41,446 bases of DNA from Sulfurimonas sp. SAG-AH-194-I05 (GTDB lineage: Bacteria; Campylobacterota; Campylobacteria; Campylobacterales; Sulfurimonadaceae): contig NZ_JAEMVA010000012.1 in NCBI RefSeq assembly GCF_029215955.1, positions 1 through 41,446 on the forward strand. Reading direction: 5' to 3'. The first letter of the stretch is position 1; every line of letters starts with the position of its first letter. Made by a program: the position numbers and the translations under genes. A model generated the notes under the pieces. It searched no databases. It was not told the origin of the DNA and was given only the letters and a program-made list of their open reading frames with translations. Positions 8,595 to 17,706 of this stretch are shown in pieces.

Positions 8595-9182
8595 TTAGTA
8601 CGTAAAAATTATGTTTGGAATTATAGCAAAATCTATCATAGCATTGAGTAAAGCCACCTTTTTAAAAGTTTTTACATCTGTGAGTTCAATCTCTGCTTCT
8701 CGTATTTTTCCACACTCTAAATACCTTTGCCTCGTCACTCCCTTAAGTAGAGCATGTGAGGGGGTAAGCCACTCTTTGCCATTAAAAAAAGCTATATTTG
8801 CTATAGATATATCAGTTATAAAACCATTTTTTACTATTAAGACATCATCACACGTATCTTTTTTTTCAAAAAGCGTATTTAAATATTCCCTATTTGTAGA
8901 CTTCTTATTATATTGGATAGTATTATCATGAATTATTTTAAGTGACGTTATATTTCTTTTTTCATATGTATGATAGCTAATAGTAATCGTACCATCTAAA
9001 GTATAAACAACTCTACAGCGATACGTACCATGTGAAGGTGGGTTTAACAGAATATGTAAGTTTTGAAATTTGTAGATATGAAAGTATTTTAAAACACTTT
9101 CATATCTTTGTTGATGGTAGTGTATATGAAAAACTTCCCCATCAACAGCTTTAATAGTTTCTAAAAAGCTATTATTCTTCAC
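8595..9182 (-). CDS. Class IV aminotransferase-fold enzyme, probable aminodeoxychorismate lyase (PabC-like)
   Basis: A 195-residue PLP enzyme of the branched-chain-aminotransferase/ADC-lyase fold, short compared with E. coli PabC (269 aa) and lacking part of the N-terminal lobe. Aligned by eye, the lysine in YNKKSTNREYLNTL is the expected PLP lysine, followed by DVLIVKNGFITDISIANIAF and the cofactor-phosphate motif LLKGVTRQRYLE. ADC lyase forms p-aminobenzoate for folate. The start is a GTG that overlaps the end of cysK by 11 bp. The exact substrate (ADC versus an amino acid) is not settled by sequence. Confidence 0.75.
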   Translation of the reverse strand: MKNNSFLETIKAVDGEVFHIHYHQQRYESVLKYFHIYKFQNLHILLNPPSHGTYRCRVVYTLDGTITISYHTYEKRNITSLKIIHDNTIQYNKKSTNREYLNTLFEKKDTCDDVLIVKNGFITDISIANIAFFNGKEWLTPSHALLKGVTRQRYLECGKIREAEIELTDVKTFKKVALLNAMIDFAIIPNIIFTY

Positions 9183-10098
9183 TGTAAAGAGCAGTACTTA
9201 AGTATCTCTCACCTGTATCGCAAAGGATTGTTACAAGTGTTTTTCCTTTAAATTCAGGACGCGATGCAACCTGCATAGTTGCCCAAACATTTGCACCAGA
9301 AGATATTCCAACAAGAAGACCTTCTTTTTTCGCAAGCATACGTGATGTCTCAAAAGCATCCTTATTTGATACGGTGATTACTTCACCATACACTTCTGTA
9401 TTTAAAATACCAGGAATAAAACCCGCTCCGATTCCTTGAATTTTATGAGGACTCGGTGCTCCTCCTGAGAGAATAGCGGAATCTTCAGGTTCTACTGCAA
9501 AAATCGCAATGTTCGTCACTTCTTCTTTTAAAACCTGTGATGTACCAGTTATAGTTCCTCCCGTTCCAACTGCTGCTACAAATGCGTCTATATTTTTGTC
9601 TGTATCTTCTAAAATTTCGCGCGCTGTTGTTAGCATGTGGATTTCAGGGTTCGATGGGTTCTCAAACTGTTGTAAAATAACACTATTATGCGTCAGTGCT
9701 TGAATTTCTTCAGCTTTTGCAATAGAACCTTTCATACCTTTTGCAGCAGGAGTAAGTACTAACTCCGCACCAAGAGCTTTGAGTAAATTACGTCGCTCAA
9801 CACTCATGGAATCAGGCATAGTTAAAATAAGTTTTATCCCTTGAGCAGCACAGTTTGCAGCAAGTGCAATCCCTGTATTTCCACTTGTTGGCTCTATAAT
9901 TGTTGTGCCTTCTTTAATTATTCCAGACTCTTGCCCACGACGAATCATATTGAAGCCTATTCTATCTTTTACAGAACTTGTTGGATTTAAAAACTCACAC
10001 TTACCTAAAATAGTAGCGCCTGTTAGCTCCGAGGGAGTATTTAAACGAACTAAAGGTGTATTTCCAATAAGTTCTGTTATATTTTTTGCTATTTTCAT
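9172..10098 (-). CDS. cysK: Cysteine synthase (O-acetylserine sulfhydrylase)
   Basis: A 308-residue fold-type II PLP enzyme that makes cysteine from O-acetylserine and sulfide. The PLP lysine is K44 in the motif SSVKDRIGFN, the substrate loop TSGNTG is at 71-76, and the glycine-rich phosphate-binding loop is GTGGTITGTS near residue 175. GIGAGFIPGIL matches CysK. It overlaps the downstream lyase gene by 11 bp. In a sulfur-metabolising Campylobacterota this is the expected sulfide assimilation route. CysM-like activity cannot be excluded, but the signature residues favour CysK. Confidence 0.95.
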   Translation of the reverse strand: MKIAKNITELIGNTPLVRLNTPSELTGATILGKCEFLNPTSSVKDRIGFNMIRRGQESGIIKEGTTIIEPTSGNTGIALAANCAAQGIKLILTMPDSMSVERRNLLKALGAELVLTPAAKGMKGSIAKAEEIQALTHNSVILQQFENPSNPEIHMLTTAREILEDTDKNIDAFVAAVGTGGTITGTSQVLKEEVTNIAIFAVEPEDSAILSGGAPSPHKIQGIGAGFIPGILNTEVYGEVITVSNKDAFETSRMLAKKEGLLVGISSGANVWATMQVASRPEFKGKTLVTILCDTGERYLSTALYSEE

Positions 10099-10126
10099 TT
10101 GTTCTCCATTGCGTATTATTTGTATT

Positions 10127-10975
10127 TTATCTAATTATTGGTGAAAAAGCCTTAGTACTGACATTTATTTTTTTTCCCACATGTAAATCGTGCACTTCAT
10201 CTTTACCTACGACTACCTCAACTATTTGCTGACCTATGGCAATAATTGCTACGAAAATAACATCAACTTTTCTTATTTCTAAGATTTCGCCCTCAAATGA
10301 GAACTTTTGTGAACCACTTAATTTGAGCAAAATGTCTTTTGGATTTCCATCATTTATAATCCTGCCTTGTTCCAAAACAACTACGCGTGATGCTAGTTTA
10401 TATATTTCACTTGGTTCATGTGTAACCATAATTGTAGTTGTTCCAAACTCTTTATGTAAGGCTAAAATCTCCCCTTGAAGTTTTAATCGCATGTGGGAAT
10501 CTAATGCTGACAAAGGCTCATCCATAAGTAATAACCTTGGTTTTTGCATCATCGCTCGACATAAACTTACTCGTTGTTTTTGTCCACCACTAAGCGTCTT
10601 TGGCATTCTCTTTTTAAGTGTAGTTAATTCTGTGATTTGAAGAAGTCTCTCTGCTAATTCCTTGTCTTTTTTTACAAAAAGTAAATTATTTTCTACACTC
10701 ATGTTATCAAATAAGGCATAGTCTTGAAACACAAAACCAATAGCTCTTTGTTGTGTTTTTAACACTACTTGAGAGTCCATCCATACTTCATCATCAACTT
10801 TTATAAAACCTTTTGCAGACTCTAGTCCTGCTAGTATTCTTAAAAATGTTGTTTTTCCACTCCCACTTTTTCCACTTATGGCTACAAAACTACCATTATT
10901 TATTTTTACATCAATATCGAGGTCCATAATACCATGTGCGCCATGTAATTGTTTTTGAATTTTAATTTCTATCAT
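10127..10975 (-). CDS. modC: Molybdate ABC transporter ATP-binding protein
   Basis: A 282-residue ABC ATPase. Walker A GKSGSGKT is at 35-42, the signature LSGGQ at 128-132, Walker B LLLMDE at 148-153, and the switch histidine is in MVTHEP. Residues from about 220 form a TOBE/Mop-like domain (FEGEILEIRKVDVIF to the end) of the kind that binds oxyanion in ModC. It directly follows modB (no gap) as the last gene of the mod operon. It powers molybdate or tungstate uptake for molybdopterin enzymes; the metal preference is not deducible. Confidence 0.92.
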   Translation of the reverse strand: MIEIKIQKQLHGAHGIMDLDIDVKINNGSFVAISGKSGSGKTTFLRILAGLESAKGFIKVDDEVWMDSQVVLKTQQRAIGFVFQDYALFDNMSVENNLLFVKKDKELAERLLQITELTTLKKRMPKTLSGGQKQRVSLCRAMMQKPRLLLMDEPLSALDSHMRLKLQGEILALHKEFGTTTIMVTHEPSEIYKLASRVVVLEQGRIINDGNPKDILLKLSGSQKFSFEGEILEIRKVDVIFVAIIAIGQQIVEVVVGKDEVHDLHVGKKINVSTKAFSPIIR

Positions 10976-11671
10976 TTATATGAATCCACCGATTTTTTTA
11001 GACTTTGCATTAAATATATAAACACCTAAGAGAACACAAAAGCTAACAACTAACATAATCCCACTATATATATGCGCACCCTCGTAGTCTAGCATCTCAA
11101 CCATTTCATAAATAGCCACAGAAGCTACTTTCGTTTCTTCAGGAATACTTCCACCAACCATTAAAACAACACCAAATTCACCCACAGTATGTGCAAATGT
11201 AATAATAAAGGCTGTTAAGACTGCTGGTTTCATATTTGGAAGTGCTACATAAAAAATCGTTTGTAATGTACTCTTTCTCGCAATATACGAAGCTTCTAAA
11301 ATATTTTTATTTATAGACTCAAATCCACCTTGGAGTGGTTGCACCATAAAGGGAAGTGAGTAAAAGCAACTTGCAACTACAAGTCCTGTAAAGTTAAAAA
11401 CTAACTCTATCCCAAAGACCTCATAAAAAAAACTCCCTAAAGCAGAATTTTGCGAAAGAGAAATTAAAATATAAAACCCTAAAACTGAAGGTGGTAAAAC
11501 AATAGGCAAGGCAGTTATAGCTTCAAGTACAGGTTTCAGTTTTGATGTAGTTTGTGAGAGGTACCAAGCAAGAGGTAAACTTATAAGAAATAAAATCATA
11601 GTTGTAAGCATTGCTAGTTTAAATGAAAGTAAAAAAGGCGTATATTCTAAACTTAAAAGTATCTCAAACAC
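10976..11671 (-). CDS. modB: Molybdate ABC transporter permease
   Basis: A 231-residue inner-membrane permease with about five or six hydrophobic segments. It has the ModB/CysT-type EAA loop, visible as [21 protein letters not shown] around residues 130-150, followed by [11 protein letters not shown]. The [14 protein letters not shown] segment is typical of ModB. The start is GTG, overlapping the stop of the TOBE gene (TAGTG). It sits between the TOBE protein and ModC, the order known from Campylobacter jejuni Cj0303c-Cj0300c. Confidence 0.92.
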   Translation of the reverse strand: MFEILLSLEYTPFLLSFKLAMLTTMILFLISLPLAWYLSQTTSKLKPVLEAITALPIVLPPSVLGFYILISLSQNSALGSFFYEVFGIELVFNFTGLVVASCFYSLPFMVQPLQGGFESINKNILEASYIARKSTLQTIFYVALPNMKPAVLTAFIITFAHTVGEFGVVLMVGGSIPEETKVASVAIYEMVEMLDYEGAHIYSGIMLVVSFCVLLGVYIFNAKSKKIGGFI

Positions 11672-12066
11672 TATAAAACCTCAGCTATAGCTATTTCATT
11701 TGCTTTAATAAGAGCTATCACTTCATCATTCTCTTGTAGGTTCATTCTTTGTGCTGATTCTTTGGTGATTATAGATTCAAAATGCCTACCTTCACATTCT
11801 AAGGTAAGAGATGAAAGTAAAGTACCATGTTCTATACAAACTATACGTGATTTGAGTTGGTTGGAATAACTCAAATCTCCACGTACATTTTTTGCAATCG
11901 CTACAGCTGTCGCTTTTATATTTAAACGCACATCTTTACCAATCACAACATTTTCACTTAACGCAAGACTCATCATTTTTAAAGAAGTTGCGCCAAGGGT
12001 AAATGCAACTATATTTAAACTTTCGTTACTTTGTATATTTGCAACACCGACAATCATTTTTTTCAT
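11671..12066 (-). CDS. Di-Mop/TOBE domain molybdate-binding protein in the mod operon
   Basis: A 131-residue cytoplasmic protein. The second half (about residues 62-131) is a clear Mop/TOBE unit, with strand patterns such as [21 protein letters not shown] followed by [27 protein letters not shown]. The first half (1-60) contains a degenerate copy. Mop domains bind molybdate or tungstate oligomerically, and here the protein stands where C. jejuni has Cj0302c. It lacks a ModE-type DNA-binding helix-turn-helix, so a storage or buffering role, or a partner role for ModBC, is more likely than direct transcription control. It starts directly at the modA stop (TAGATG). Confidence 0.8.
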   Translation of the reverse strand: MKKMIVGVANIQSNESLNIVAFTLGATSLKMMSLALSENVVIGKDVRLNIKATAVAIAKNVRGDLSYSNQLKSRIVCIEHGTLLSSLTLECEGRHFESIITKESAQRMNLQENDEVIALIKANEIAIAEVL

Positions 12067-12810
12067 CTAAAGAGTATATCCAAATGCTTGGAGTATTTTT
12101 TGTGCATGTATCTCTAACATAAAAGTATAAAAGAGTTGTGCATCTTTATTCTTTTTGGCTCTCTTTAAAAGGACCATACCCTGTTGTATTGGTGTGTAAA
12201 GGTTCGAGTCAAGTTCTACCCAATGTATATTTTTCTTAAACCTTTGTAGTTTAGGCGAGTACAGTGCAGATGTAGCAACTATACCTATGTCAGTTGCATT
12301 CACAGTGTAGCTAAGTGTTTGCGAAATAGATTCACCATAGACAACTTTATATTTTATTTTCTCCAAAATTTTCGCATTTCGGAGTGCTTCAAAACTAGCC
12401 TTTCCATAAGGAGCTGTTTTTGGATTCGCAAGTGCTATTTTAGAGATACAATCACTTTGAAAAAGAGTAAGAACATCCCCTAAATCTCTTTGTGTTACAC
12501 TCAAAACGGCTAAAGAACCTTGTGCATAAACATGTGGCTTTTGAAGCGTTTGCTTATCATGATAAAGAGACTGTGGATACATCATATTTGCAGACATAAA
12601 AATATCATAAGGGGCATGATTTTTAATTTGTGCATACAATTTACCACTGCTTCCAAGAATTATACGGAGCTTTACATGTGGATACTGCTTCTCAAACTCT
12701 TTTTTAATTTCTTGTATAGCATACGATACATTTGCAGCAACTGCAAGTGTCACAGTATTTCCAAAAAGTAAAACTTGTAAAATTAAAATTAAAAATAAGA
12801 TTTTAAACAT
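12067..12810 (-). CDS. modA: Periplasmic molybdate-binding protein
   Basis: A type II periplasmic-binding protein with an N-terminal signal peptide (MFKILFLILILQVLLFG). The domain then begins VTLAVAANVSYAIQEI, followed by LGSSGKLYAQIKNHAPYDIF, the ModA phosphate-like ligand loop, and ANPKTAPYGKASFEAL. I chose the ATG at 12810 because it gives a clean signal peptide; an in-frame GTG at 12825 extends it by five residues. Neither has a Shine-Dalgarno sequence. It is the first gene of modA-TOBE-modB-modC and delivers molybdate or tungstate to ModBC. Confidence 0.92.
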   Translation of the reverse strand: MFKILFLILILQVLLFGNTVTLAVAANVSYAIQEIKKEFEKQYPHVKLRIILGSSGKLYAQIKNHAPYDIFMSANMMYPQSLYHDKQTLQKPHVYAQGSLAVLSVTQRDLGDVLTLFQSDCISKIALANPKTAPYGKASFEALRNAKILEKIKYKVVYGESISQTLSYTVNATDIGIVATSALYSPKLQRFKKNIHWVELDSNLYTPIQQGMVLLKRAKKNKDAQLFYTFMLEIHAQKILQAFGYTL

Positions 12811-12816
12811 ACGTAA

Positions 12817-12822
12817 ATTATA
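12817..12822 (-). promoter_or_regulatory. Candidate -10 box for the mod operon
   Basis: This reads TATAAT on the minus strand and ends only six bases before the modA ATG at 12810. If it is the true -10, transcription would begin at or next to the start codon and the mRNA would be leaderless, which fits the lack of a ribosome-binding site. No palindromic ModE-type operator was seen. Confidence 0.4.
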
Positions 12823-12852
12823 CACATATTTCTTTAGTTTTCTCTTGTACGC

Positions 12853-12858
12853 TATAAT
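12853..12858 (+). promoter_or_regulatory. Candidate -10 box for nhaA
   Basis: TATAAT stands 26 bases before the nhaA ATG (12885), with an AAAGGA ribosome-binding site at 12875-12880. The spacing is well suited to a short conventional leader. It lies back to back with the mod promoter in the 74-bp divergent gap. Confidence 0.5.
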
Positions 12859-12884
12859 TTAACAAACTCTTCTAAAGGAAAACA

Positions 12885-14225
12885 ATGAAAATATATGCAC
12901 CATGGGAAAAAGTTTTTAACAGACTGGCAACTCCTTTTGAGCATTTCTTACATGCACAGACTACTACAGGTATTGTTCTTATTTGTATGACTATTATTGC
13001 TTTAATACTTGCAAATACACCCCTTACTGAAGCGTATGCCCACTTTTTTCACGTGAAAGTTAACTTATCCGTAGGTGACTGGCATTTAGAGCATACCATT
13101 CATCACTGGATAAACGATGGACTTATGGCTATATTTTTCTTTATTATTGGACTCGAAATTAAACGTGAAATTTTAGTTGGTGAGTTATCAAACATAAAAG
13201 TCGCAATGTTGCCTATTTTATCTGCTATAGGCGGTATGGTTTTACCAGCACTTATTTACCTTAGCATTAACTATGGAGAACAAAGTGCTGTTGGTTGGGG
13301 AATTCCAATGGCTACAGATATTGCTTTTGCAATTTCTGCTCTTGTACTTTTAGGAAATCGTGTCTCACCGGCACTTGTTACTTTTTTAGTTGCACTTGCT
13401 ATTGTTGATGACCTTGGTGCTGTTCTTGTGATTGCTCTTTTTTATACAGATCAAATTAATATGCTACCTCTTGGTCTTTCAGGTGTTGCATTTTTAATCA
13501 TGGTTATTTTTAACCGTGTTGGAATCCATATGATTTTACCTTACTTTATAGTAGGTCTTTTCATGTGGTTTTTTATGCTTGAGTCTGGTGTTCATGCGAC
13601 TATTGCAGGGGTAATAGCTGCAATGGCGATACCTTCAAAACCACGACAAACACCTGTTGATTTTGCAATGTCCACAAGAAATTTACTTGATGAGTATGAA
13701 AACTACCCTTGTACAACTGATCATGTAATGCATGAGAGACAAAAAGCAATACTCCTTAATGTAAAAGATAAAATAGATGCAGTTGGTACTCCAGCCGCAA
13801 GATTAGAACATGATTTACATCTACCAGTAGCCCTGATTGTCATTCCTCTTTTTGCACTTGCTAATGCTGGTATTTCTATAAATTTTTCTTCAATTGGTGA
13901 GACAATTATGACTCCTGTTTCTTTAGGCATTATTTTTGGGCTTATTGTAGGAAAAGTGATAGGAATAGCTGGTGTTGCTTGGGTAGCTATTAAAATGGGA
14001 GTTGCTAAACTACCAGAGGACAGTACAATGGCACAGGTGTTTGGTGTTGCTTTTCTTGGTGGTATTGGTTTTACTATGAGTATTTTTGTGGCAGACTTAG
14101 CCTTTATTGGAAATGATCTTCTCATATTTCAAGCAAAAACAGGAATTTTACTCGCTTCATTAGTTTCAGGATTTATTGGTTATTTTTTACTTCGTTTTCT
14201 AGCGAAAAAAGAAACTACAAGCTAA
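12885..14225 (+). CDS. nhaA: Na+/H+ antiporter NhaA
   Basis: A 446-residue inner-membrane antiporter with about 12 membrane segments that exports Na+ (or Li+) in exchange for protons. Diagnostic stretches are MAIFFFIIGLEIKREILVGE, the MATDIAFAISALVLLGNR half-helix, and ALAIVDDLGAVLVIALFYT with the paired aspartates that bind ion and proton. FALANAGI and GIGFTMSIFVADLAF are also present. A hydrophilic insertion at about residues 255-310 (CTTDHVMHERQKAI region) makes it longer than E. coli NhaA, as in other Campylobacterota. It appears to be a single-gene unit; the energy-taxis pair follows 61 bp later. Confidence 0.96.
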   Translation: MKIYAPWEKVFNRLATPFEHFLHAQTTTGIVLICMTIIALILANTPLTEAYAHFFHVKVNLSVGDWHLEHTIHHWINDGLMAIFFFIIGLEIKREILVGELSNIKVAMLPILSAIGGMVLPALIYLSINYGEQSAVGWGIPMATDIAFAISALVLLGNRVSPALVTFLVALAIVDDLGAVLVIALFYTDQINMLPLGLSGVAFLIMVIFNRVGIHMILPYFIVGLFMWFFMLESGVHATIAGVIAAMAIPSKPRQTPVDFAMSTRNLLDEYENYPCTTDHVMHERQKAILLNVKDKIDAVGTPAARLEHDLHLPVALIVIPLFALANAGISINFSSIGETIMTPVSLGIIFGLIVGKVIGIAGVAWVAIKMGVAKLPEDSTMAQVFGVAFLGGIGFTMSIFVADLAFIGNDLLIFQAKTGILLASLVSGFIGYFLLRFLAKKETTS

Positions 14226-14276
14226 AATTAACTTTATTATGACTATAATCTAAAAATTTCACTTTACGTTTAGGTA

Positions 14277-14282
14277 TATAAT
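14277..14282 (+). promoter_or_regulatory. Possible -10 box just before the PAS gene
   Basis: TATAAT ends four bases before the ATG at 14287. A second TATAAT lies at 14244-14249, which would allow a normal leader of about 35 bases. The ribosome-binding site is poor (AGG about 12 bases upstream). The upstream box is the more conventional promoter; I cannot decide between them. Confidence 0.3.
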
Positions 14283-14286
14283 AATT

Positions 14287-14796
14287 ATGAATATAACTCC
14301 AAATCAAAACGAGAAAACATTTTCTAAAGATGTTTTACTCGTTACAAAAACAGATAAACAAGGCAAGATAACCTATGCCAATCGTTCTTTTTTAAAAATT
14401 GTAATGATGAGTGAAGAGGAGCTTATTGGACAACCTCACAATATCATTCGCCATCCCGATATGCCAAAAATTATTTTTAAATACTTATGGCAATACTTAA
14501 AATTTGGTACAGAGGTCCATGCTTATGTGAAAAATATATGCGCTGATGGTTCTTTTTACTGGGTACTTGCAAATGTTACGCCCTCTTATTCTCGAGTAAA
14601 ATCTGTAGAAAAAATCATTGGTTTTCACTCTTCGAGAAGACAAGCTTCTCTCACAGCATTAGAAGTTATTGTTCCCCTCTATAAAAAGCTTTTAGATGCA
14701 GAAGCCCTAGGTGGAATCAATGAAAGTGAAAAAATAATATCAGCAATACTACACGATAAAGGAATGGATTATGAAGAATATATTCTCTCTATCTAA
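14287..14796 (+). CDS. PAS-domain redox/energy sensor (Aer/CetB-like)
   Basis: A 169-residue soluble protein with one PAS domain at about 15-125. It has the Aer-type consensus: [31 protein letters not shown], and [14 protein letters not shown]. Aer-type PAS domains bind FAD and report redox state. Here the sensor has no signalling module of its own, like CetB of Campylobacter jejuni, which works with the membrane protein CetA. The next gene overlaps by 26 bp and supplies exactly the missing receptor part. FAD binding is inferred from family. The C-terminal 45 residues are helical and may dock on the partner. Confidence 0.88.
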   Translation: MNITPNQNEKTFSKDVLLVTKTDKQGKITYANRSFLKIVMMSEEELIGQPHNIIRHPDMPKIIFKYLWQYLKFGTEVHAYVKNICADGSFYWVLANVTPSYSRVKSVEKIIGFHSSRRQASLTALEVIVPLYKKLLDAEALGGINESEKIISAILHDKGMDYEEYILSI

Positions 14797-16267
14797 GTTA
14801 AAAAACCTCTCATCCCTTGACAAACTTTTTTATGCAAACTATGCACATATTGTTGTCATTTCTCTAGGAGTTGTAGCATCTGCACTCTTTTTTGACTTTA
14901 ATCCTACTCTTTTATTTTTTAATATTTTGAACATCGCTATTGCTTTTTTTGCATACAAGCACATACGTATCACGCAAACAAGTATTAACAAAACATCCCG
15001 TATTATTAAGTCAGCTGCTTTAGATGGAAACTTTGAGTCTCGTCAAAACAAGGTTCAAGGTGGTGGTGAACTTGCATGGTTAGCATGGAATCTTAATGAC
15101 TTATTTGATCAACTTGAATCCATTTTAAGAGAAGTAAATACTTCCATAGAATACGCATCAAAAAGTAAGTACTTTAGAAGAATTTCTACAACTGGGCTCA
15201 ATGAAACATTTGTAAAAACAGGGGACTTAGTAAATATCTCTCTCGATGCCATGCAAGCCGAATATGCAAAACGAGAAAAAGAAAGATTTTATATAGAACT
15301 GGGTAAGACAGGGCAAGGACTCATTGCAAACTTTCAAAGTATTCAAACGCAAATTAGTGAAACAAATGAAACACTTACTGACCTTTCAATTCAGTCACAA
15401 GAAAGTACTTCTTTATCCCGTTCGAACAACATAGTTGTTGAAACTATGAATGAAAACTTTCAAAAACTTTCAGAAATAATTACACAAAATGATGTTTCTA
15501 TAGATGGCGTCACAAGTAAAACCACTGAAATCACTTCGGTGATTGACCTTATAAAAGATATTGCCGATCAAACAAACTTGCTTGCTCTTAATGCTGCTAT
15601 TGAAGCTGCGCGTGCAGGTGAGCATGGTCGTGGATTTGCTGTTGTAGCCGATGAAGTGCGTAAGCTCGCAGAGCGAACACAAAAAGCTACGAATGAAATC
15701 ACTATTTCTATTTCTACACTACAACAAGAAGCCGATGGTATGCTCGAGAACTCTACAGCCCTTAATGCCATTGCAGAAGAATCACTCTTAAGTGTTGCTA
15801 CATTAAATGATTCATTAGGCCAGTTTAGTACAACATCAGAATCAGTGCTAAGTTCAACTAGATTTATGAAAAATAAAAACTTTATTATTCTTGCGAAAAT
15901 CGATCATATTTTATTTAAAGCAGCTGCTCAAACTGCTATGGAACAAGGAATATACAAAGAATTCTCAACGCATAATTCTTGTCGTTTTGGAAAATGGTAC
16001 GACACTGAGGGAAGTGCACAGTTTGGTCATGCTGTCAGTTTTGAAGAAGTTCTCCAACCACATGCTCTTATTCACTCTTCTGTTCAAGAAGCATTTAACC
16101 TTCTTAAAACGAGTGATGTTTTGCATAACGCCAAAGCTATTAAAGAACATTTTGTTATGATGGAAAAATCTTCTGATAAACTTTTTGCTGTCCTTGATAA
16201 AATGCTTTTAGAAGAAGCAAAACATGCGGATGAAAGTGTAGATGAAGGTGAGATGGAGTTTTTTTAA
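14771..16267 (+). CDS. Methyl-accepting chemotaxis protein with C-terminal CZB zinc domain (CetA-like)
   Basis: A 498-residue receptor. Two membrane segments (about 26-41 and 46-63) are joined by a very short loop, so there is no periplasmic sensor domain. A HAMP-like and helical stalk follows, then the CheA/CheW-binding hairpin tip (about 263-305, [20 protein letters not shown] and [12 protein letters not shown]). At the C-terminus is a CZB domain (about 370-450) with likely zinc ligands in KIDH, CRFGKWY and QPHALIH. It overlaps the PAS gene by 26 bp. The pair is read as a split Aer-type energy-taxis receptor. The last residues EMEFF are encoded in an inverted repeat shared with the convergent pyk gene. 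Confidence 0.92.
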   Translation: MKNIFSLSKLKNLSSLDKLFYANYAHIVVISLGVVASALFFDFNPTLLFFNILNIAIAFFAYKHIRITQTSINKTSRIIKSAALDGNFESRQNKVQGGGELAWLAWNLNDLFDQLESILREVNTSIEYASKSKYFRRISTTGLNETFVKTGDLVNISLDAMQAEYAKREKERFYIELGKTGQGLIANFQSIQTQISETNETLTDLSIQSQESTSLSRSNNIVVETMNENFQKLSEIITQNDVSIDGVTSKTTEITSVIDLIKDIADQTNLLALNAAIEAARAGEHGRGFAVVADEVRKLAERTQKATNEITISISTLQQEADGMLENSTALNAIAEESLLSVATLNDSLGQFSTTSESVLSSTRFMKNKNFIILAKIDHILFKAAAQTAMEQGIYKEFSTHNSCRFGKWYDTEGSAQFGHAVSFEEVLQPHALIHSSVQEAFNLLKTSDVLHNAKAIKEHFVMMEKSSDKLFAVLDKMLLEEAKHADESVDEGEMEFF

Positions 16268-16290
16268 AGTTCTTTAAAAAACTCCATCTC
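16250..16290. repeat. Long inverted repeat spanning both stop codons of the convergent receptor and pyk genes
   Basis: The left arm (16250-16269) and right arm (16272-16290) pair over 19 bp with a single unpaired T and a two-base centre. GAGATGGAG at the outer left matches CTCCATCTC at the outer right, and the inner part is a T/A run around TTTAAAG. The two stop codons share TTAA at 16264-16267. The repeat lies wholly within coding sequence. It probably serves as a bidirectional transcript-end hairpin, with the stem itself carrying the U-rich part. Confidence 0.75.
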
Positions 16291-17706
16291 TCTCTTTCTT
16301 AAAATACGAATAGTATTTGTAGAACCCTCAACTCCTAGAGGATCACCTGCTGTAAGTATATAACTTTTGTCTTGTTTTAAAATATTTTTATCTATCCCTT
16401 GGCGCATTACTTCTTTCATTACCTGTCCTAAAGAGTTCTCCACTACATTAAAGGCAGGAACTACACCCCAACAAATTGTTAAAAGTCGAGCAACTTTTTG
16501 TGAATGAACCACCGCATATATATCACGGAACGGACGGTACCGTGAAAGTTTTTTCACAGAGGTTCCTGTTGCACTTAAGGCAATCAAGCCCCAAGCGTCT
16601 ATATCATTACAAAGCCTCACAGCTGATTCATTTATACTGTCCGTTGCATCATTGATAACAAAAGTAGAAAACTTATTAAATGGGTATATTTTCTCAGCAC
16701 CCTGAATCGTTTGCATCATAGTTTGTACACTTAAAACTGGGTTTTGACCCATTGCACTCTCTTCTGAGAGCATAACAGCGTCTGTACCATCAAGAACTGC
16801 ATTTGCTATATCACTTATTTCTGCACGTGTGGCTGTCTCATGGGTAGTCATTGAAAGAAGCATCTGCGTAGCTGTAATAACAGGTTTTGAAGCTTCATTT
16901 GCTTTTTGTATAAGCATTTTTTGTAAAGATGGCACTTCATAAAAAGGCACTTCTATACCTAAGTCTCCACGTGCAACCATAAGACCATCACTCTGTTTTA
17001 AAATTGCATCAATATTTGCAATTGCATCAAATTTTTCTATTTTTGCAAAAAGTTGTATTGTTGCATTGTGTTGTTTTAAAATATTTCTAGCTGTAATCAT
17101 GTCACTTGCATTTTGAACAAAAGAAATCGCCATAAAGTCGACATTGTTTTCAATGCCCCAAAGTATATCTTTTTTATCTTTTGGAGTTATTACATCAATA
17201 CCAAGACTTGTATTTGGAAAATTAACACCTTTTTTTGAAGAGAGTATTCCAGCATTTTCTATCGTAACCTTTACGGATTCTGCTGAAGCTTCTAAAACAG
17301 TCGTGCGAATAATTCCATCATACATATAGACTGCATCCCCCACTTGTAACTGTCCTAAGATAGATGGCTGGTTTATACATGTTACATAATTGCCCAAAGA
17401 AACCATGTGCCCTTCAACTTCTTTAGCAAGAAATTCTAAGGTATCTCCAGCATGAAGAGTAAAGGGTTCTTTTATATTTCCAACACGTATTTTAGGTCCA
17501 CTAATATCTTGAAGCACTCCTACATAAATACCACTTTTTTTCTCAGCCAAACGGATACGTGTTAATACTTCTAAATGGTAGGCATGTGTACCATGGGAAA
17601 AATTTAAACGAAAAACATTTACGCCAGCTTTCATAAGCTTTTCTATCATCTCTTGTGAATCTGATGCTGGTCCTATCGTTGCTACTATTTTTGTTCTTTT
17701 TTTCAT
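16264..17706 (-). CDS. pyk: Pyruvate kinase
   Basis: A 480-residue glycolytic enzyme transferring phosphate from PEP to ADP. It starts [15 protein letters not shown], has [15 protein letters not shown], the metal/PEP region [17 protein letters not shown] and [12 protein letters not shown], and the signature [20 protein letters not shown]; the C-terminal allosteric domain follows. The whole reading frame is intact. The ATG overlaps the stop of the 55-codon signalling remnant upstream (TGATG). Many Campylobacterota lack complete glycolysis and use pyruvate kinase for anabolic or regulatory purposes. The C-terminal EMEFFKEL lies in the inverted repeat shared with the chemoreceptor. Confidence 0.95.
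   Translation of the reverse strand: MKKRTKIVATIGPASDSQEMIEKLMKAGVNVFRLNFSHGTHAYHLEVLTRIRLAEKKSGIYVGVLQDISGPKIRVGNIKEPFTLHAGDTLEFLAKEVEGHMVSLGNYVTCINQPSILGQLQVGDAVYMYDGIIRTTVLEASAESVKVTIENAGILSSKKGVNFPNTSLGIDVITPKDKKDILWGIENNVDFMAISFVQNASDMITARNILKQHNATIQLFAKIEKFDAIANIDAILKQSDGLMVARGDLGIEVPFYEVPSLQKMLIQKANEASKPVITATQMLLSMTTHETATRAEISDIANAVLDGTDAVMLSEESAMGQNPVLSVQTMMQTIQGAEKIYPFNKFSTFVINDATDSINESAVRLCNDIDAWGLIALSATGTSVKKLSRYRPFRDIYAVVHSQKVARLLTICWGVVPAFNVVENSLGQVMKEVMRQGIDKNILKQDKSYILTAGDPLGVEGSTNTIRILRKREMEFFKEL

Noticed and set aside
8611..8931. 106-codon open frame on the plus strand inside the lyase gene
   Set aside because: Opposite to a coding gene with recognisable catalytic residues; no independent support.
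13721..14125. 134-codon open frame antisense to nhaA
   Set aside because: It is the mirror of a clearly coding antiporter frame; its sequence is low in charged clusters typical of real proteins and lacks a ribosome-binding site.
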